From positions 1,550,001 to 1,614,000 of the forward strand of contig CAVQNQ010000002.1 in the NCBI GenBank assembly GCA_963714205.1: DNA of 64,000 bases. Reading direction: 5' to 3'. The DNA comes from CAVQNQ01 sp963714205. Lineage in GTDB: Bacteria > Acidobacteriota > Terriglobia > Bryobacterales > Bryobacteraceae. This document shows, one piece after another, positions 23,909 through 31,693 of the stretch. The first letter of the stretch is position 1; every line of letters begins with the position of its first letter. Under the pieces are notes generated by a model, which was not told the DNA's origin, did no database searches, and saw nothing but the letters and a program-made list of their open reading frames with translations. The translations under genes were made by a program, and so were the position numbers.

Positions 23909-24584
23909 AAAAATCTCCCAGCGCGCGCGCAGCCAGGGCGCAACGTCTTCTCAGCCGGATCAACTCCGGGATCCGGGCCGAGGGATGGCGCAATGAAGAC
24001 CTTAAAATAATCATTGTACCGAAGTGTCCGTCCGGGCGCAGAGCCGCCTGGAAATCATTGGCCAGGTTTTCGTGCGCCAAATCCGTTACAGCGCGCACAC
24101 AATAGAACGGCAAAGCCCGCGCGTTTGCGGCTTCGGCCACGCCCGCCGCTTCCATTTCCACCGCGCAAGCCCCTGTCTCCGCCAGCGCCTTCTTTTCGGC
24201 GGCCGTCCCAACCAACCGCTCCGCACACCAGATCGTGCCGCAAGTCGAATGAATGCCTGCAGATATGGCCCGCGCGGGCCACTTTTCCCGGTCGCTCGCC
24301 ACCTCCGTCGCCACTACCACCGAGGCCACCTCCAGGCGCTCTTCGAGGGCTCCGCAGAAGCCGGTGCTCACCACGGCTTCCGGCTCGCGAACCCGGCAAC
24401 CGGCTTCCACCGCCGCGGCCGCGCGCCGGCACCCGGCCCCGTTCGCCACCAGCCACAGTTGGTGCTCGCCCAGCCGTGCCCGGCGCGCCCAATCCACCGC
24501 CGCCTGGACCGGCGCAACCTCGCGCGCGCGCGACAAGACGCCCGCGAACTCGCGAGGCTCGGCCGCCACCATCAGGATCTTCAT
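23889..24584 (-). CDS. hpnG: Hopanoid-associated phosphorylase HpnG
   Basis: HpnG removes adenine from adenosylhopane to give phosphoribosyl hopane during side-chain extension. The 231-residue protein has the nucleoside phosphorylase layout: MKILMVAAEPREFAGV at the start, GAGCRRAAAAVEA, a VVSTGFCGALEE turn, and the nucleoside-contacting AVEMEAAGVAEAA motif with a catalytic acid region YCVRAVTDLA. The ATG at 24584 overlaps the hpnA stop by four bases. The order hpnH-hpnA-hpnG supports the call. Confidence 0.88.
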   Translation of the reverse strand: MKILMVAAEPREFAGVLSRAREVAPVQAAVDWARRARLGEHQLWLVANGAGCRRAAAAVEAGCRVREPEAVVSTGFCGALEERLEVASVVVATEVASDREKWPARAISAGIHSTCGTIWCAERLVGTAAEKKALAETGACAVEMEAAGVAEAANARALPFYCVRAVTDLAHENLANDFQAALRPDGHFGTMIILRSSLRHPSARIPELIRLRRRCALAARALGDFFADCRF

Positions 24585-25573
24585 GCCGCCGTAGTGCGGC
24601 CCGGCTTCCAGGCGCCTTGAAACCACGCGACTGCGCGGGCCAGCGCGACATCCGCGGGACCGGGCTCGAAGCCCAACTCCCGCCGCGCCTTTTCGTGCGT
24701 CACCCACATCTTCTTGCGCGCCATCCGCACCGCATCCATGGGCACGCGCGGCGGCCGCCCGGTCAGCCCGGCCCATGCGGTGCTGCACGCCCCCGCGCAG
24801 TACGCCACCGCGTAAGGCAGCCGCACCGCGGGCGCCTTGCGTCCCGTGATCGCCGCCAGCTTACCCAGGATCTGGGCGAGCGTCAGATTCTCCGCCCCCA
24901 GGATATACCGCTCGCCCGTCCGCCCGCGTTCGCACGCCAGCAGATGGCCACGCGCCGCGTCGCGCGCATCCACCACGTTCAGCCCCGTGTCGATGAACGC
25001 CGGCATGTCCCCATTCAGAAAATCGAGCACGATCTGTCCCGTCGGGGTGGGCTTGACGTCGTGATCCCCCACCGGCGCCGTCGGGTTGACGATCACCACC
25101 GGCAGCCCGTCCCGCGCCGATTCCAGGGCCGCCCGCTCGGCCAGGAACTTCGACCGCTTGTAATCGCCCGCCATGTCCTCGAGCGTCACGGGCGTATTTT
25201 CTTCGCCGATACCGCCCGGTGGAATCCCGATGCAGCCCACCGTGCTGGTGTAGACCACCCGCTCCACGCCGGCTTGCCGTGCCGCTTCCAGCATATTGCG
25301 CGTGCCCTCCACGTTGGAGCGGTACAACTCCTCGGGGTGCCGCGCCCACAGCCGGTAATCCGCCGCAACATGGAAAACCAGCCCGCATCCGGCCGCCGCG
25401 CGCGCCAGCGATTCAGCGTCCCGGAGGTCCCCGGTGACGCGCTCACACTCCAGGTCGGCAATACGGCTGCCCGGCCGCACCAGCGCGCGGACGGGATACC
25501 CTCGCTCCACCAGGAGCCGGCCCACGTGCCAGCCCAGGAAGCCCGAGGCCCCGGTAACCAGCACCCGTTTCAT
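24581..25573 (-). CDS. hpnA: Hopanoid-associated sugar epimerase HpnA
   Basis: An NAD-dependent epimerase/dehydratase of the extended SDR type, 330 residues. It opens with the Rossmann motif VTGASGFLGWHV, has VFHVAADYRLW, the SNVEGTRNML segment, and the YxxxK catalytic pair in GDYKRSKF, all matching HpnA. The family is linked to hopanoid modification, but its exact reaction has not been settled. It follows hpnH by four bases and overlaps hpnG, so it is inside the operon. Confidence 0.92.
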   Translation of the reverse strand: MKRVLVTGASGFLGWHVGRLLVERGYPVRALVRPGSRIADLECERVTGDLRDAESLARAAAGCGLVFHVAADYRLWARHPEELYRSNVEGTRNMLEAARQAGVERVVYTSTVGCIGIPPGGIGEENTPVTLEDMAGDYKRSKFLAERAALESARDGLPVVIVNPTAPVGDHDVKPTPTGQIVLDFLNGDMPAFIDTGLNVVDARDAARGHLLACERGRTGERYILGAENLTLAQILGKLAAITGRKAPAVRLPYAVAYCAGACSTAWAGLTGRPPRVPMDAVRMARKKMWVTHEKARRELGFEPGPADVALARAVAWFQGAWKPGRTTAA

Positions 25574-25577
25574 GCGC

Positions 25578-26519
25578 TTACCGCAGCGTCCATGCCAGCA
25601 TCTTCAAATTGCCGGCCAGCCCCGCGTTGATCCCCAGGGCCGCCGATGGCTCGAAGCCGCAATGCATCATGCAGTGCTCGCAGCGCGGATCGTTCCCCGG
25701 CCCATAGCTCTCCCAGGGCGTCTCCGTCATCAGTTCCGCGAAGGTCCGGTAATGCCCATCGGTGATGAGATAGCAGGGACCTTTCCAGCCCTTAACGTTG
25801 TAAGTGGGATTCCCCCAGGCGGTACAGGGCAGGTCCCGCTCGCCTCTCAGAAACTCCATATACATGGGCGTCTGGCGAACCGGATACTTAGCCGCGATGC
25901 GGTCGAACTCTTTGAACTTTTCGTGAATGTCCTCGCGCGTCATGAAGATCTCGCGGTCGTCCACCGCCGAGTATCCATATCCCGGAGCGATCTGATGGCC
26001 ATCCACATTGAATTGCTTCAGATACTCGAAAAGTTCCTCGATCTCGCGCATGTCGCTCTCTTTGTAGACCGTGGTGTTGGTGCACACCTGGAAACCGGCG
26101 GCCTTGGCTGCGCGAATTCCCTCGATGGCCTCGCGGAAAACGCCCTCCCGCTCCACGCACAGGTCGTGGGTTTTCTCCATGCCGTCCAGGTGCACGTTGA
26201 AGTAGAGGCGCTTATCGGGGCGGAATTCCGCCAGGCGCCGCTTGATGTACATGCCGTTGGTGCACAGGTAGATGTAGCGGTTGCGCGCCAGAATCCCCGC
26301 GGTCAGATCGCCGATCGGCGGATACATCAGAGGTTCGCCACCGCAGATCGAGACCACCGGCGCGCCGCATTCATCTACCGCGGCCAGGCACTCTTCGAGC
26401 GGCACGCGCTCGGCGATCGTGGATTCGTACTCGCGAATGCGCCCGCAGCCCGTGCACGTCAGGTTGCAGGCGTGCAGGGGTTCGAGCATCAGGACGATCG
26501 GAAAGCGCTTTCCGATCAT
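25578..26519 (-). CDS. hpnH: Hopanoid radical SAM protein HpnH (adenosylhopane synthase)
   Basis: HpnH is the radical SAM enzyme that joins the 5'-deoxyadenosyl group to hopene, the first C-C bond of extended hopanoids. From the ATG at 26519 it has 313 residues, with the 4Fe-4S motif CNLTCTGC (C18, C22, C25), GGEPLMYP, and the auxiliary C-terminal cysteines CEHCMMHC. Compared with other HpnH proteins the usual N-terminal segment (a YxxKxKL helix) is missing. A matching segment is found in the overlapping small ORF upstream. A frame continuation to 26606 exists but reads as shadow. Confidence 0.9.
   Translation of the reverse strand: MIGKRFPIVLMLEPLHACNLTCTGCGRIREYESTIAERVPLEECLAAVDECGAPVVSICGGEPLMYPPIGDLTAGILARNRYIYLCTNGMYIKRRLAEFRPDKRLYFNVHLDGMEKTHDLCVEREGVFREAIEGIRAAKAAGFQVCTNTTVYKESDMREIEELFEYLKQFNVDGHQIAPGYGYSAVDDREIFMTREDIHEKFKEFDRIAAKYPVRQTPMYMEFLRGERDLPCTAWGNPTYNVKGWKGPCYLITDGHYRTFAELMTETPWESYGPGNDPRCEHCMMHCGFEPSAALGINAGLAGNLKMLAWTLR
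26496..26517 (-). repeat. 22-bp perfect palindrome at the hpnH start codon
   Basis: GATCGGAAAGC is followed directly by its reverse complement, so hpnH codons 2-8 can fold into a 9-bp stem with a four-base loop (or an 11-bp cruciform). The hairpin begins two bases after the AUG and overlaps the stop of the upstream small ORF. It could limit initiation until ribosomes reading the small ORF melt it, or it could stimulate a frameshift. It may also be a chance coding palindrome. Confidence 0.6.
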
Positions 26520-26680
26520 GGGATGCGGCTGGCGGGGGCCCCGGTCTTGGGCGGCAGGATGCGGAAGGGGTTGGAGGCGTCGCCCGGCGCAGCGTTCTTC
26601 TGCCACTCCGGTCTCGGCCGCATCTTGTTCTTAAGAATGTATCCCGCCATCCCGGCGGTCATCGCGAAATGAAATTTCAT
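26516..26680 (-). CDS. Small ORF overlapping the hpnH start (HpnH N-terminal segment-like)
   Basis: A 54-codon frame starting MKFHFAMTAGMAGYILKNKM, ending at a TGA that overlaps the hpnH ATG (ATGA). The first 20 residues resemble the N-terminal helix usually fused to HpnH, and a proline-rich linker follows. It begins 10 bases after the shc stop and keeps the tight spacing of the operon. It could be a separate small subunit, a translational coupling leader, or the true HpnH N-terminus separated by a -1 frameshift (programmed, or a sequencing error). Confidence 0.6.
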   Translation of the reverse strand: MKFHFAMTAGMAGYILKNKMRPRPEWQKNAAPGDASNPFRILPPKTGAPASRIP

Positions 26681-26690
26681 GGGTTACCGG

Positions 26691-28616
26691 TTATTCCTCG
26701 ATTTCTCTCCGTGCCTTTGCGTAAGCCGCCAGGGCCATCAGCGGGAAGTAGTTTCGATACAGGTGATATTGCAGATAGAAGACCCTGGGAAAGCCCGTGC
26801 CGGTGGTCAGGTCTTCCTCCCAGCTTCCATCGGCGCGCTGTGTCTCGACCAGGTATTCGATGCCACTCTTCACGCTGAGGCTGTCCGTGTCGCCACCCGC
26901 AATCAGCCCCAGAATCGCCCAAGCCGTTTGCGACGGCGTGCTCGGTCCGGGCGTGAAGGCGCCGTTGTCGTAACTGGCGCAGCTCTCACCCCAGCCGCCA
27001 TCCGCGTTCTGGATGGAGCGCAGCCATTCGCCCGCGCGCAGGATGTGGGCCTCGCGATCGCTCTCTCCCGCCGCGGCCAGACCGCGCAGGGCGAAGCAGG
27101 TCCCGTAGATGTAAGCCACGCCCCAACGGCCATACCAGCTTCCATCGGCCTCCTGGTGGCGCACCAGCCAGGCGACGCCACGCCGCACCGCCGGGTGATC
27201 GCCCGGCACGCCGTGCGCCGCCAGCGCTTCCAGCACGCGCCCGGTGATATCGGCGCAGGCCGGGTCCAGCATGGCGTTGTGATCGGCAAACGGCACGTAG
27301 CTCAGAAAGGCCCAATCGTTGTCCGCGTCGAAGGCCGCCCAGCCGCCGTCGCGCGATTGCATGGCCAGCAGCCATGCCAGCGCGCGATCCTGGCAGGCTT
27401 TCCGCGCCGGACCGCCGGGCGCCCGCGCCTCGCTCAGCGCCAGCATCGCCATGGCGGTATCGTCGATATCCGGGTAGAACTCGTTGCTATACTCGAACGC
27501 CCATCCGGAGGGCTCCACGTTGGGCCGCCTGACCGCCCAATCGCCCTTGCGCCGCACCTCCCGCTCGAGCAGCCATTCCGCCGCGCGTCCCGGCGCCGGG
27601 TGGTCCCGATCCGCGCGAGCCAGCGCGTAGGCCGCCAGAGCCGTGTCCCACACCGGCGAGAAGCACGGCTGGAAGTAGAAGCGCTCGTCTTCATCCACCA
27701 TCAGGTTTTCGAACCGCCGCAGCGCCTCCACCCGTACCGGATCGTCCTTGGCATAACCCAGAACGTCCAGCGCCATCACCGAGTACATCATCGGCGGATA
27801 AATCGCTCCCAGGCCGTCGGAATGGTCCAGACGCTCGACCATCCACGCGCGGGCGGCCTCGACGGCCCGCCGGCGGATCTTCTCCGAACCGCTGCGCTCC
27901 CACCACTTGATCAGCCTGTCGATCGCCAGGAAGATATTGCGCCACGTGAGCAGCCGCGCGTCCCTGGCGAACGCCGCGCTCACCCCTGGCCGCCAGATCT
28001 CGTCCAGCGTGAAACCCTCCGGCACCGGCCGCCGCGGATCGGCCGCGTGGACGATTCCCAGCGACACGATGATGGCACGCGTCCAGGACGACATCTGGTA
28101 CAAAAAGTCGAACGGCAGCAGAACCACTTCGGGGGGAATGCTGGGACAATGCTCCCGCGGATACAGTCCGAACAGGCTCAGGTTGATTTTGACGTAGCTG
28201 TTGGCCGCCTGTAGGCCGCCCATTTCCAGGATGCGCCGGCGCAGCCGCTCCATGCGCCGGTCTTCCGGCGTCAGACCGGCCAGCTTCAACGCCACGTAGG
28301 CCTTCACCGAAGCGCTGACTTCGGAAGGGCCGCCCGCATAGATGTTGAACCCGCCATCCGCGAGTTGCCGCTCCCGAATGGACTGCGCCGCTTTCTCCAC
28401 CAGCCGCGCGGTAGGCGGTTCCCAGCGGCCGTCTTGGGGCGGATGGAGCCACAGCTGGAACAAGATATAGTCTGATTCCAAGGTACTGTCCGCGGTCAGC
28501 CGCGCGCACCAGTGTCCATCCCGCCGCTGCGACGCCGCCAGAGACTCGGCCGCCCTCTGCATGGCTTGTTCGGCGCCCGCCGACAGGTTTCTCCGTGCTT
28601 GTGCCGAAGCGCTCAT
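26691..28616 (-). CDS. shc: Squalene-hopene cyclase (hopanoid operon copy)
   Basis: A 641-residue class II triterpene cyclase with catalytic DIDD at residues 383-386 and several QW repeats (GGWAAFDADND, GSWYGRWGVAYIYG, GGWGESCASYD). It is similar along its length to the copy at 1830-3758 but diverged at many positions, and shorter by one residue. It overlaps the ispH stop by four bases and precedes the HpnH small ORF, placing it as the second gene of the operon. It probably supplies hopene directly to HpnH. Confidence 0.95.
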   Translation of the reverse strand: MSASAQARRNLSAGAEQAMQRAAESLAASQRRDGHWCARLTADSTLESDYILFQLWLHPPQDGRWEPPTARLVEKAAQSIRERQLADGGFNIYAGGPSEVSASVKAYVALKLAGLTPEDRRMERLRRRILEMGGLQAANSYVKINLSLFGLYPREHCPSIPPEVVLLPFDFLYQMSSWTRAIIVSLGIVHAADPRRPVPEGFTLDEIWRPGVSAAFARDARLLTWRNIFLAIDRLIKWWERSGSEKIRRRAVEAARAWMVERLDHSDGLGAIYPPMMYSVMALDVLGYAKDDPVRVEALRRFENLMVDEDERFYFQPCFSPVWDTALAAYALARADRDHPAPGRAAEWLLEREVRRKGDWAVRRPNVEPSGWAFEYSNEFYPDIDDTAMAMLALSEARAPGGPARKACQDRALAWLLAMQSRDGGWAAFDADNDWAFLSYVPFADHNAMLDPACADITGRVLEALAAHGVPGDHPAVRRGVAWLVRHQEADGSWYGRWGVAYIYGTCFALRGLAAAGESDREAHILRAGEWLRSIQNADGGWGESCASYDNGAFTPGPSTPSQTAWAILGLIAGGDTDSLSVKSGIEYLVETQRADGSWEEDLTTGTGFPRVFYLQYHLYRNYFPLMALAAYAKARREIEE

Positions 28617-29584
28617 CGTCTCGCCGCGGTGAGCTCGACCGGCAGCGAGAACCGCACGTCTTCGTCCACCAGGTCGATTTCCTCCAACTGTTCAAACTCG
28701 TGTTCGCGCAGAAACTCGATCAGCTCCTGTACCAGGTGTTCCGGCGCCGACGCCCCCGCCGTGACAGACACGTTCTTGACGCCCTCCAGCCAAGCCGGGT
28801 CCACCTCGCGGCTGTCGTTCACCAGGAACGAGCGCATTCTAAAATTGCCGCCCACTTCCACCAGCCGCTTGGAGTTCGAGCTGTTCTGCGAGCCCACCAC
28901 CAGCAGCAGGTCGCACGCCTGTGAAACGGCCTTAACCGCCATCTGCCGGTTCTCAGTGGCGTAGCAGATATCCTGCGCGGGCGGCCCCTGCATGAGGGGA
29001 AAGCGCTGCTTCAACCGCTCGATGATCCCCCTGGTCTCGTCTAGGCTCAGGGTGGTCTGAGTCAGGTATCGGACACGCGAGGGATCCGGCAGCTCCAGCC
29101 GGTCCACATCCTCCACCGTCTCCACCAGGAACGTGCGCTCCGGGACTTCCCCCAACGTGCCGATCACCTCATCGTGGTCCTTGTGCCCGATCAGCACGAT
29201 ACTGTAGTTGTCGCGCGCGAACCGGACCGCCTCGAGATGCACTTTGGTGACCAGCGGGCATGTGGCGTCGATCACGTGCAATTTCCGCTGCCGGGCTTGC
29301 CGCCTCACAGACGGCGCCACCCCGTGGGCGCTGAAGATCGTGCGGGCCCCCTCGGGCACTTCCTCGAGCTCCTCGACAAACACCGCTCCGGCCCGCCGCA
29401 ACTCATCCACCACGTGCATGTTGTGGACGATTTCCTTGCGCACATAGACGGGTGGCCCATAGAGATCGAGGGCGATCTTCACCACGTCGATGGCCCTCAC
29501 CACACCCGCACAAAATCCCCGCGGCTTGAGCAGAAAGATCTTTTTTCCCGGGCCGTGGTTGGGGGCAAAAGGCTTTAGTGGCAT
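28613..29584 (-). CDS. ispH: 4-hydroxy-3-methylbut-2-enyl diphosphate reductase
   Basis: IspH makes IPP and DMAPP in the last step of the MEP pathway. The protein has the three cluster cysteines: C25 in KPRGFCAGVVRA, one in VIDATCPLVTK and one in SQACDLLLVVGS. The histidines in VHNMHVV and SAHGVAPS and the SQNSSNSKRL motif are also present. I take the start at MPLKPFAP (29584, 323 residues), ten codons after another ATG that would lie at the promoter. As first gene of the hopanoid operon it ties isoprenoid precursor supply to hopanoid synthesis. Confidence 0.95.
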   Translation of the reverse strand: MPLKPFAPNHGPGKKIFLLKPRGFCAGVVRAIDVVKIALDLYGPPVYVRKEIVHNMHVVDELRRAGAVFVEELEEVPEGARTIFSAHGVAPSVRRQARQRKLHVIDATCPLVTKVHLEAVRFARDNYSIVLIGHKDHDEVIGTLGEVPERTFLVETVEDVDRLELPDPSRVRYLTQTTLSLDETRGIIERLKQRFPLMQGPPAQDICYATENRQMAVKAVSQACDLLLVVGSQNSSNSKRLVEVGGNFRMRSFLVNDSREVDPAWLEGVKNVSVTAGASAPEHLVQELIEFLREHEFEQLEEIDLVDEDVRFSLPVELTAARR

Positions 29585-29613
29585 AAGGATCAAAAGCGGG
29601 AGCCGAACGCCCA

Positions 29614-29622
29614 ATTATACCA
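29614..29622 (-). promoter_or_regulatory. Extended -10 promoter of the hopanoid operon
   Basis: On the minus strand TGGTATAAT combines a consensus -10 hexamer with a TGn extension. It predicts a transcript start near 29607, about 23 bases before the ispH ATG. No -35 match is needed for extended -10 promoters and none is clear. This is the only good promoter upstream of the ten-gene block. Confidence 0.55.
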
Positions 29623-29711
29623 ACGTCCGAGTACGTGGCGCGCCGGAAACAGTGTGATATCTAAGCCACTTGTGCTAATTGCAGACAGTCGGGAGCGCCC
29701 CTGGTCGCGTT

Positions 29712-30710
29712 CTAGACACTGGCCGTCGAACCAGTGCGCGACATGGCCAGCAGCCGGTCGTCGAACTCGAACCCCGCCGTGCGCGGCTTATGATTCCGCA
29801 GGTACCAGCGGTAAGTCTCTTTCAGCCCGGCGTCGAACGGGGTAGTCTTGACCTTCAGGATGCGCGCCACCTTGCCCATGTTCTCGGTGATGGGCGGCAG
29901 GTCGAAGTACTCGCCGAAATAATAGGGTTCGGTCATCGCGTTTCCGCCCGCTTGGGCGATCGCGTCCCGCGGGATCCGCACCAGTACCGGATCGGCGCCC
30001 GCGGCCTTGGCCAAGCGCTCCACCACTTCCACCTGCGTCAGCGGCTTCGATTCTCCGATGTTGAACGCCTCGCCCTCGGCGCGCGGCTCCTCTATGGAGC
30101 GCGCCATGGCCTGCACCAGGTCGCCGATATACACGAACTGCATCAGCCGGTGGCCGTCTCCCGGAATCACGATGGGCCGCCCGGCACGCATGCGATCCCA
30201 AAAGAACTGTTCGCGGTAAAACGGGTTGCCCGGGCCGTACACGAAGGGCGGCCGGAACGTCACCAGCGGCAGCCCGGTTCGCACGTGCATCCGGAACAGC
30301 AGCCGCTCGGTGGTGGCCTTGTGGCGGGTGTAAGGATCCGCGTGGTAATCGGGCGCCAGCGGGTCGCTTTCCTTGTGGTTCAGCCCGTCGCCGTATGCCG
30401 CCACGCTCGAGAGAAAGATGTACCGGCTCAGCCGGTCGCCGCACGCCCGCACGGTGGCCTCGACCTGCGCCGCGGTGGTGCCCCGTTCCCAGTCGTAGAC
30501 GTTGTCGAAAACCGCTTCGAACCGCCGCCCCGCCAGTGCCTCCCGCATAGCATCCGGGTCGTTGCGGTCCGCCATGATATTCTCCACGCGCCGCCCGAAA
30601 TCGTGTTTCGGCTTACGGTGCAAGACCGCGATGTCGTGCCCTTTCTTCACCAGCTCTTCCACCAACTGCCGGCCGATGAACAGGGTACCCCCGATTACCA
30701 ATACCTTCAT
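29712..30710 (-). CDS. NAD-dependent epimerase/dehydratase family protein
   Basis: A 332-residue extended SDR. The Rossmann start is VIGGTLFIGRQLVEEL, there is a DNVYDWERG segment, SSVAAYGDG near the active site and a YxxxK pair in DPYTRHKATTE. FVYIGDLVQAM is the usual later motif. The GGTxFIG variant of the nucleotide loop and the C-terminal layout suggest the group of nucleoside-sugar or mRNA-binding-protein-like epimerases, but the substrate is not identifiable. It is not linked to the hopanoid operon, whose promoter lies between. Confidence 0.85.
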   Translation of the reverse strand: MKVLVIGGTLFIGRQLVEELVKKGHDIAVLHRKPKHDFGRRVENIMADRNDPDAMREALAGRRFEAVFDNVYDWERGTTAAQVEATVRACGDRLSRYIFLSSVAAYGDGLNHKESDPLAPDYHADPYTRHKATTERLLFRMHVRTGLPLVTFRPPFVYGPGNPFYREQFFWDRMRAGRPIVIPGDGHRLMQFVYIGDLVQAMARSIEEPRAEGEAFNIGESKPLTQVEVVERLAKAAGADPVLVRIPRDAIAQAGGNAMTEPYYFGEYFDLPPITENMGKVARILKVKTTPFDAGLKETYRWYLRNHKPRTAGFEFDDRLLAMSRTGSTASV

Positions 30711-30887
30711 AGGCTCCTAGACACTAAGACGCGGCGACGGCGCGAAGCATTTCGCCCCGCGGGCCCCGCGTCATTAAAAGATACAGCGATTTCCGGCCGG
30801 ATTCCAGCCCCAGAGGCACAGCCCCCTCGCGGGCGCATTTAAACTTCCTCCTGGGCGGGAGCAGCGGTCCCGTGGAATTCGAAATGA

Positions 30888-30893
30888 TATAAT
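30888..30893 (+). promoter_or_regulatory. -10 hexamer of the LytTR regulator gene
   Basis: A perfect TATAAT ends 10 bases before the ATG at 30904. Transcription would start near 30900, leaving about four bases of leader, so the mRNA is probably leaderless. No Shine-Dalgarno sequence is present. The rest of the 193-base gap upstream shows only GC-rich sequence. Confidence 0.5.
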
Positions 30894-30903
30894 ACCAGTT
30901 TCA

Positions 30904-31677
30904 ATGCGCGACCGTGCGACGGCCACCCTGACCGCAATTGTGGTCGACGACGAGCAGCTAGCCTGCGACGAGCTCGCTTTTCTCCTCCAGGATTTCCCTG
31001 AAGTTGAAGTAATTGCAAGAGGTTCCAACGGTATCGAAGCCCTCGACCTGATCCTCCGCTTGCAGCCCGACGTGGTGTTCCTGGACGTACATATGCCCGG
31101 TCTGGACGGTATGGCGGTAGTCCGGCGCCTGCGCGAGAAAGGCGTCGATCTTCCCCACGTCATCTTCGTCACCGCCTACGACCAGTACGCCGTCGAAGCT
31201 TTCCGTCTCGAAGCCATGGATTACCTGCTCAAGCCTGTGGAAAAGGGCCGCCTCGCCGAGACCCTGGAGCGGGCCCGCCGCGCGGTCCTCGAGTTCCGTC
31301 CCCCGGAAGCCGCCGCTCCCCGCGCGCCCGCCTCCGCGCCCCGCACCAAGCTGCTGGTTCGCGCCAACAACCGCAACTTCATCGTGGACGCCGGCGAGGT
31401 GATCTACGCGACCATCGACGATGGCTTGATCACTCTGGTGGCCACCACCATGGAAGGCCAGTCCAACTACCGCACCCTCGAGGATCTGCAAGCCAATCTG
31501 GACCGCGAACTGTTCTGGCGCGTGCATCGCTCGTACCTGGTGAATATCAATCGCATCAAGGAAGTGGTGCCCTGGTTCAAATCGAGCTACCAGCTCCGCA
31601 TGGACGACCGCAAGCACACCGAAATCCCGGTGAGCCGGGTCCAGACCCGGCGATTGCGTGAGTTGTTCAAGCTCTGA
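30904..31677 (+). CDS. LytTR-family response regulator
   Basis: A 257-residue two-domain regulator. The receiver has the acidic pair D15/D16, phosphoacceptor D61 in FLDVHMPGLDG, the TAYD threonine and the lysine in LLKPVEKG. After a proline/alanine linker (about 135-155) a LytTR DNA-binding domain follows, with EVIYATIDDGLITL, FWRVHRSYLVNINRI and the closing IPVSRVQTRRLRELF. LytTR regulators usually act with a LytS-type histidine kinase; none is nearby, so it is an orphan here. Targets are unknown. Confidence 0.93.
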   Translation: MRDRATATLTAIVVDDEQLACDELAFLLQDFPEVEVIARGSNGIEALDLILRLQPDVVFLDVHMPGLDGMAVVRRLREKGVDLPHVIFVTAYDQYAVEAFRLEAMDYLLKPVEKGRLAETLERARRAVLEFRPPEAAAPRAPASAPRTKLLVRANNRNFIVDAGEVIYATIDDGLITLVATTMEGQSNYRTLEDLQANLDRELFWRVHRSYLVNINRIKEVVPWFKSSYQLRMDDRKHTEIPVSRVQTRRLRELFKL

Positions 31678-31693
31678 GAAGGCGAACTTAAGC

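Noticed and set aside
24014..25630. A 538-codon plus-strand frame across hpnG and hpnA
   Set aside because: Low-complexity Pro/Arg-rich shadow opposite two well-supported genes.
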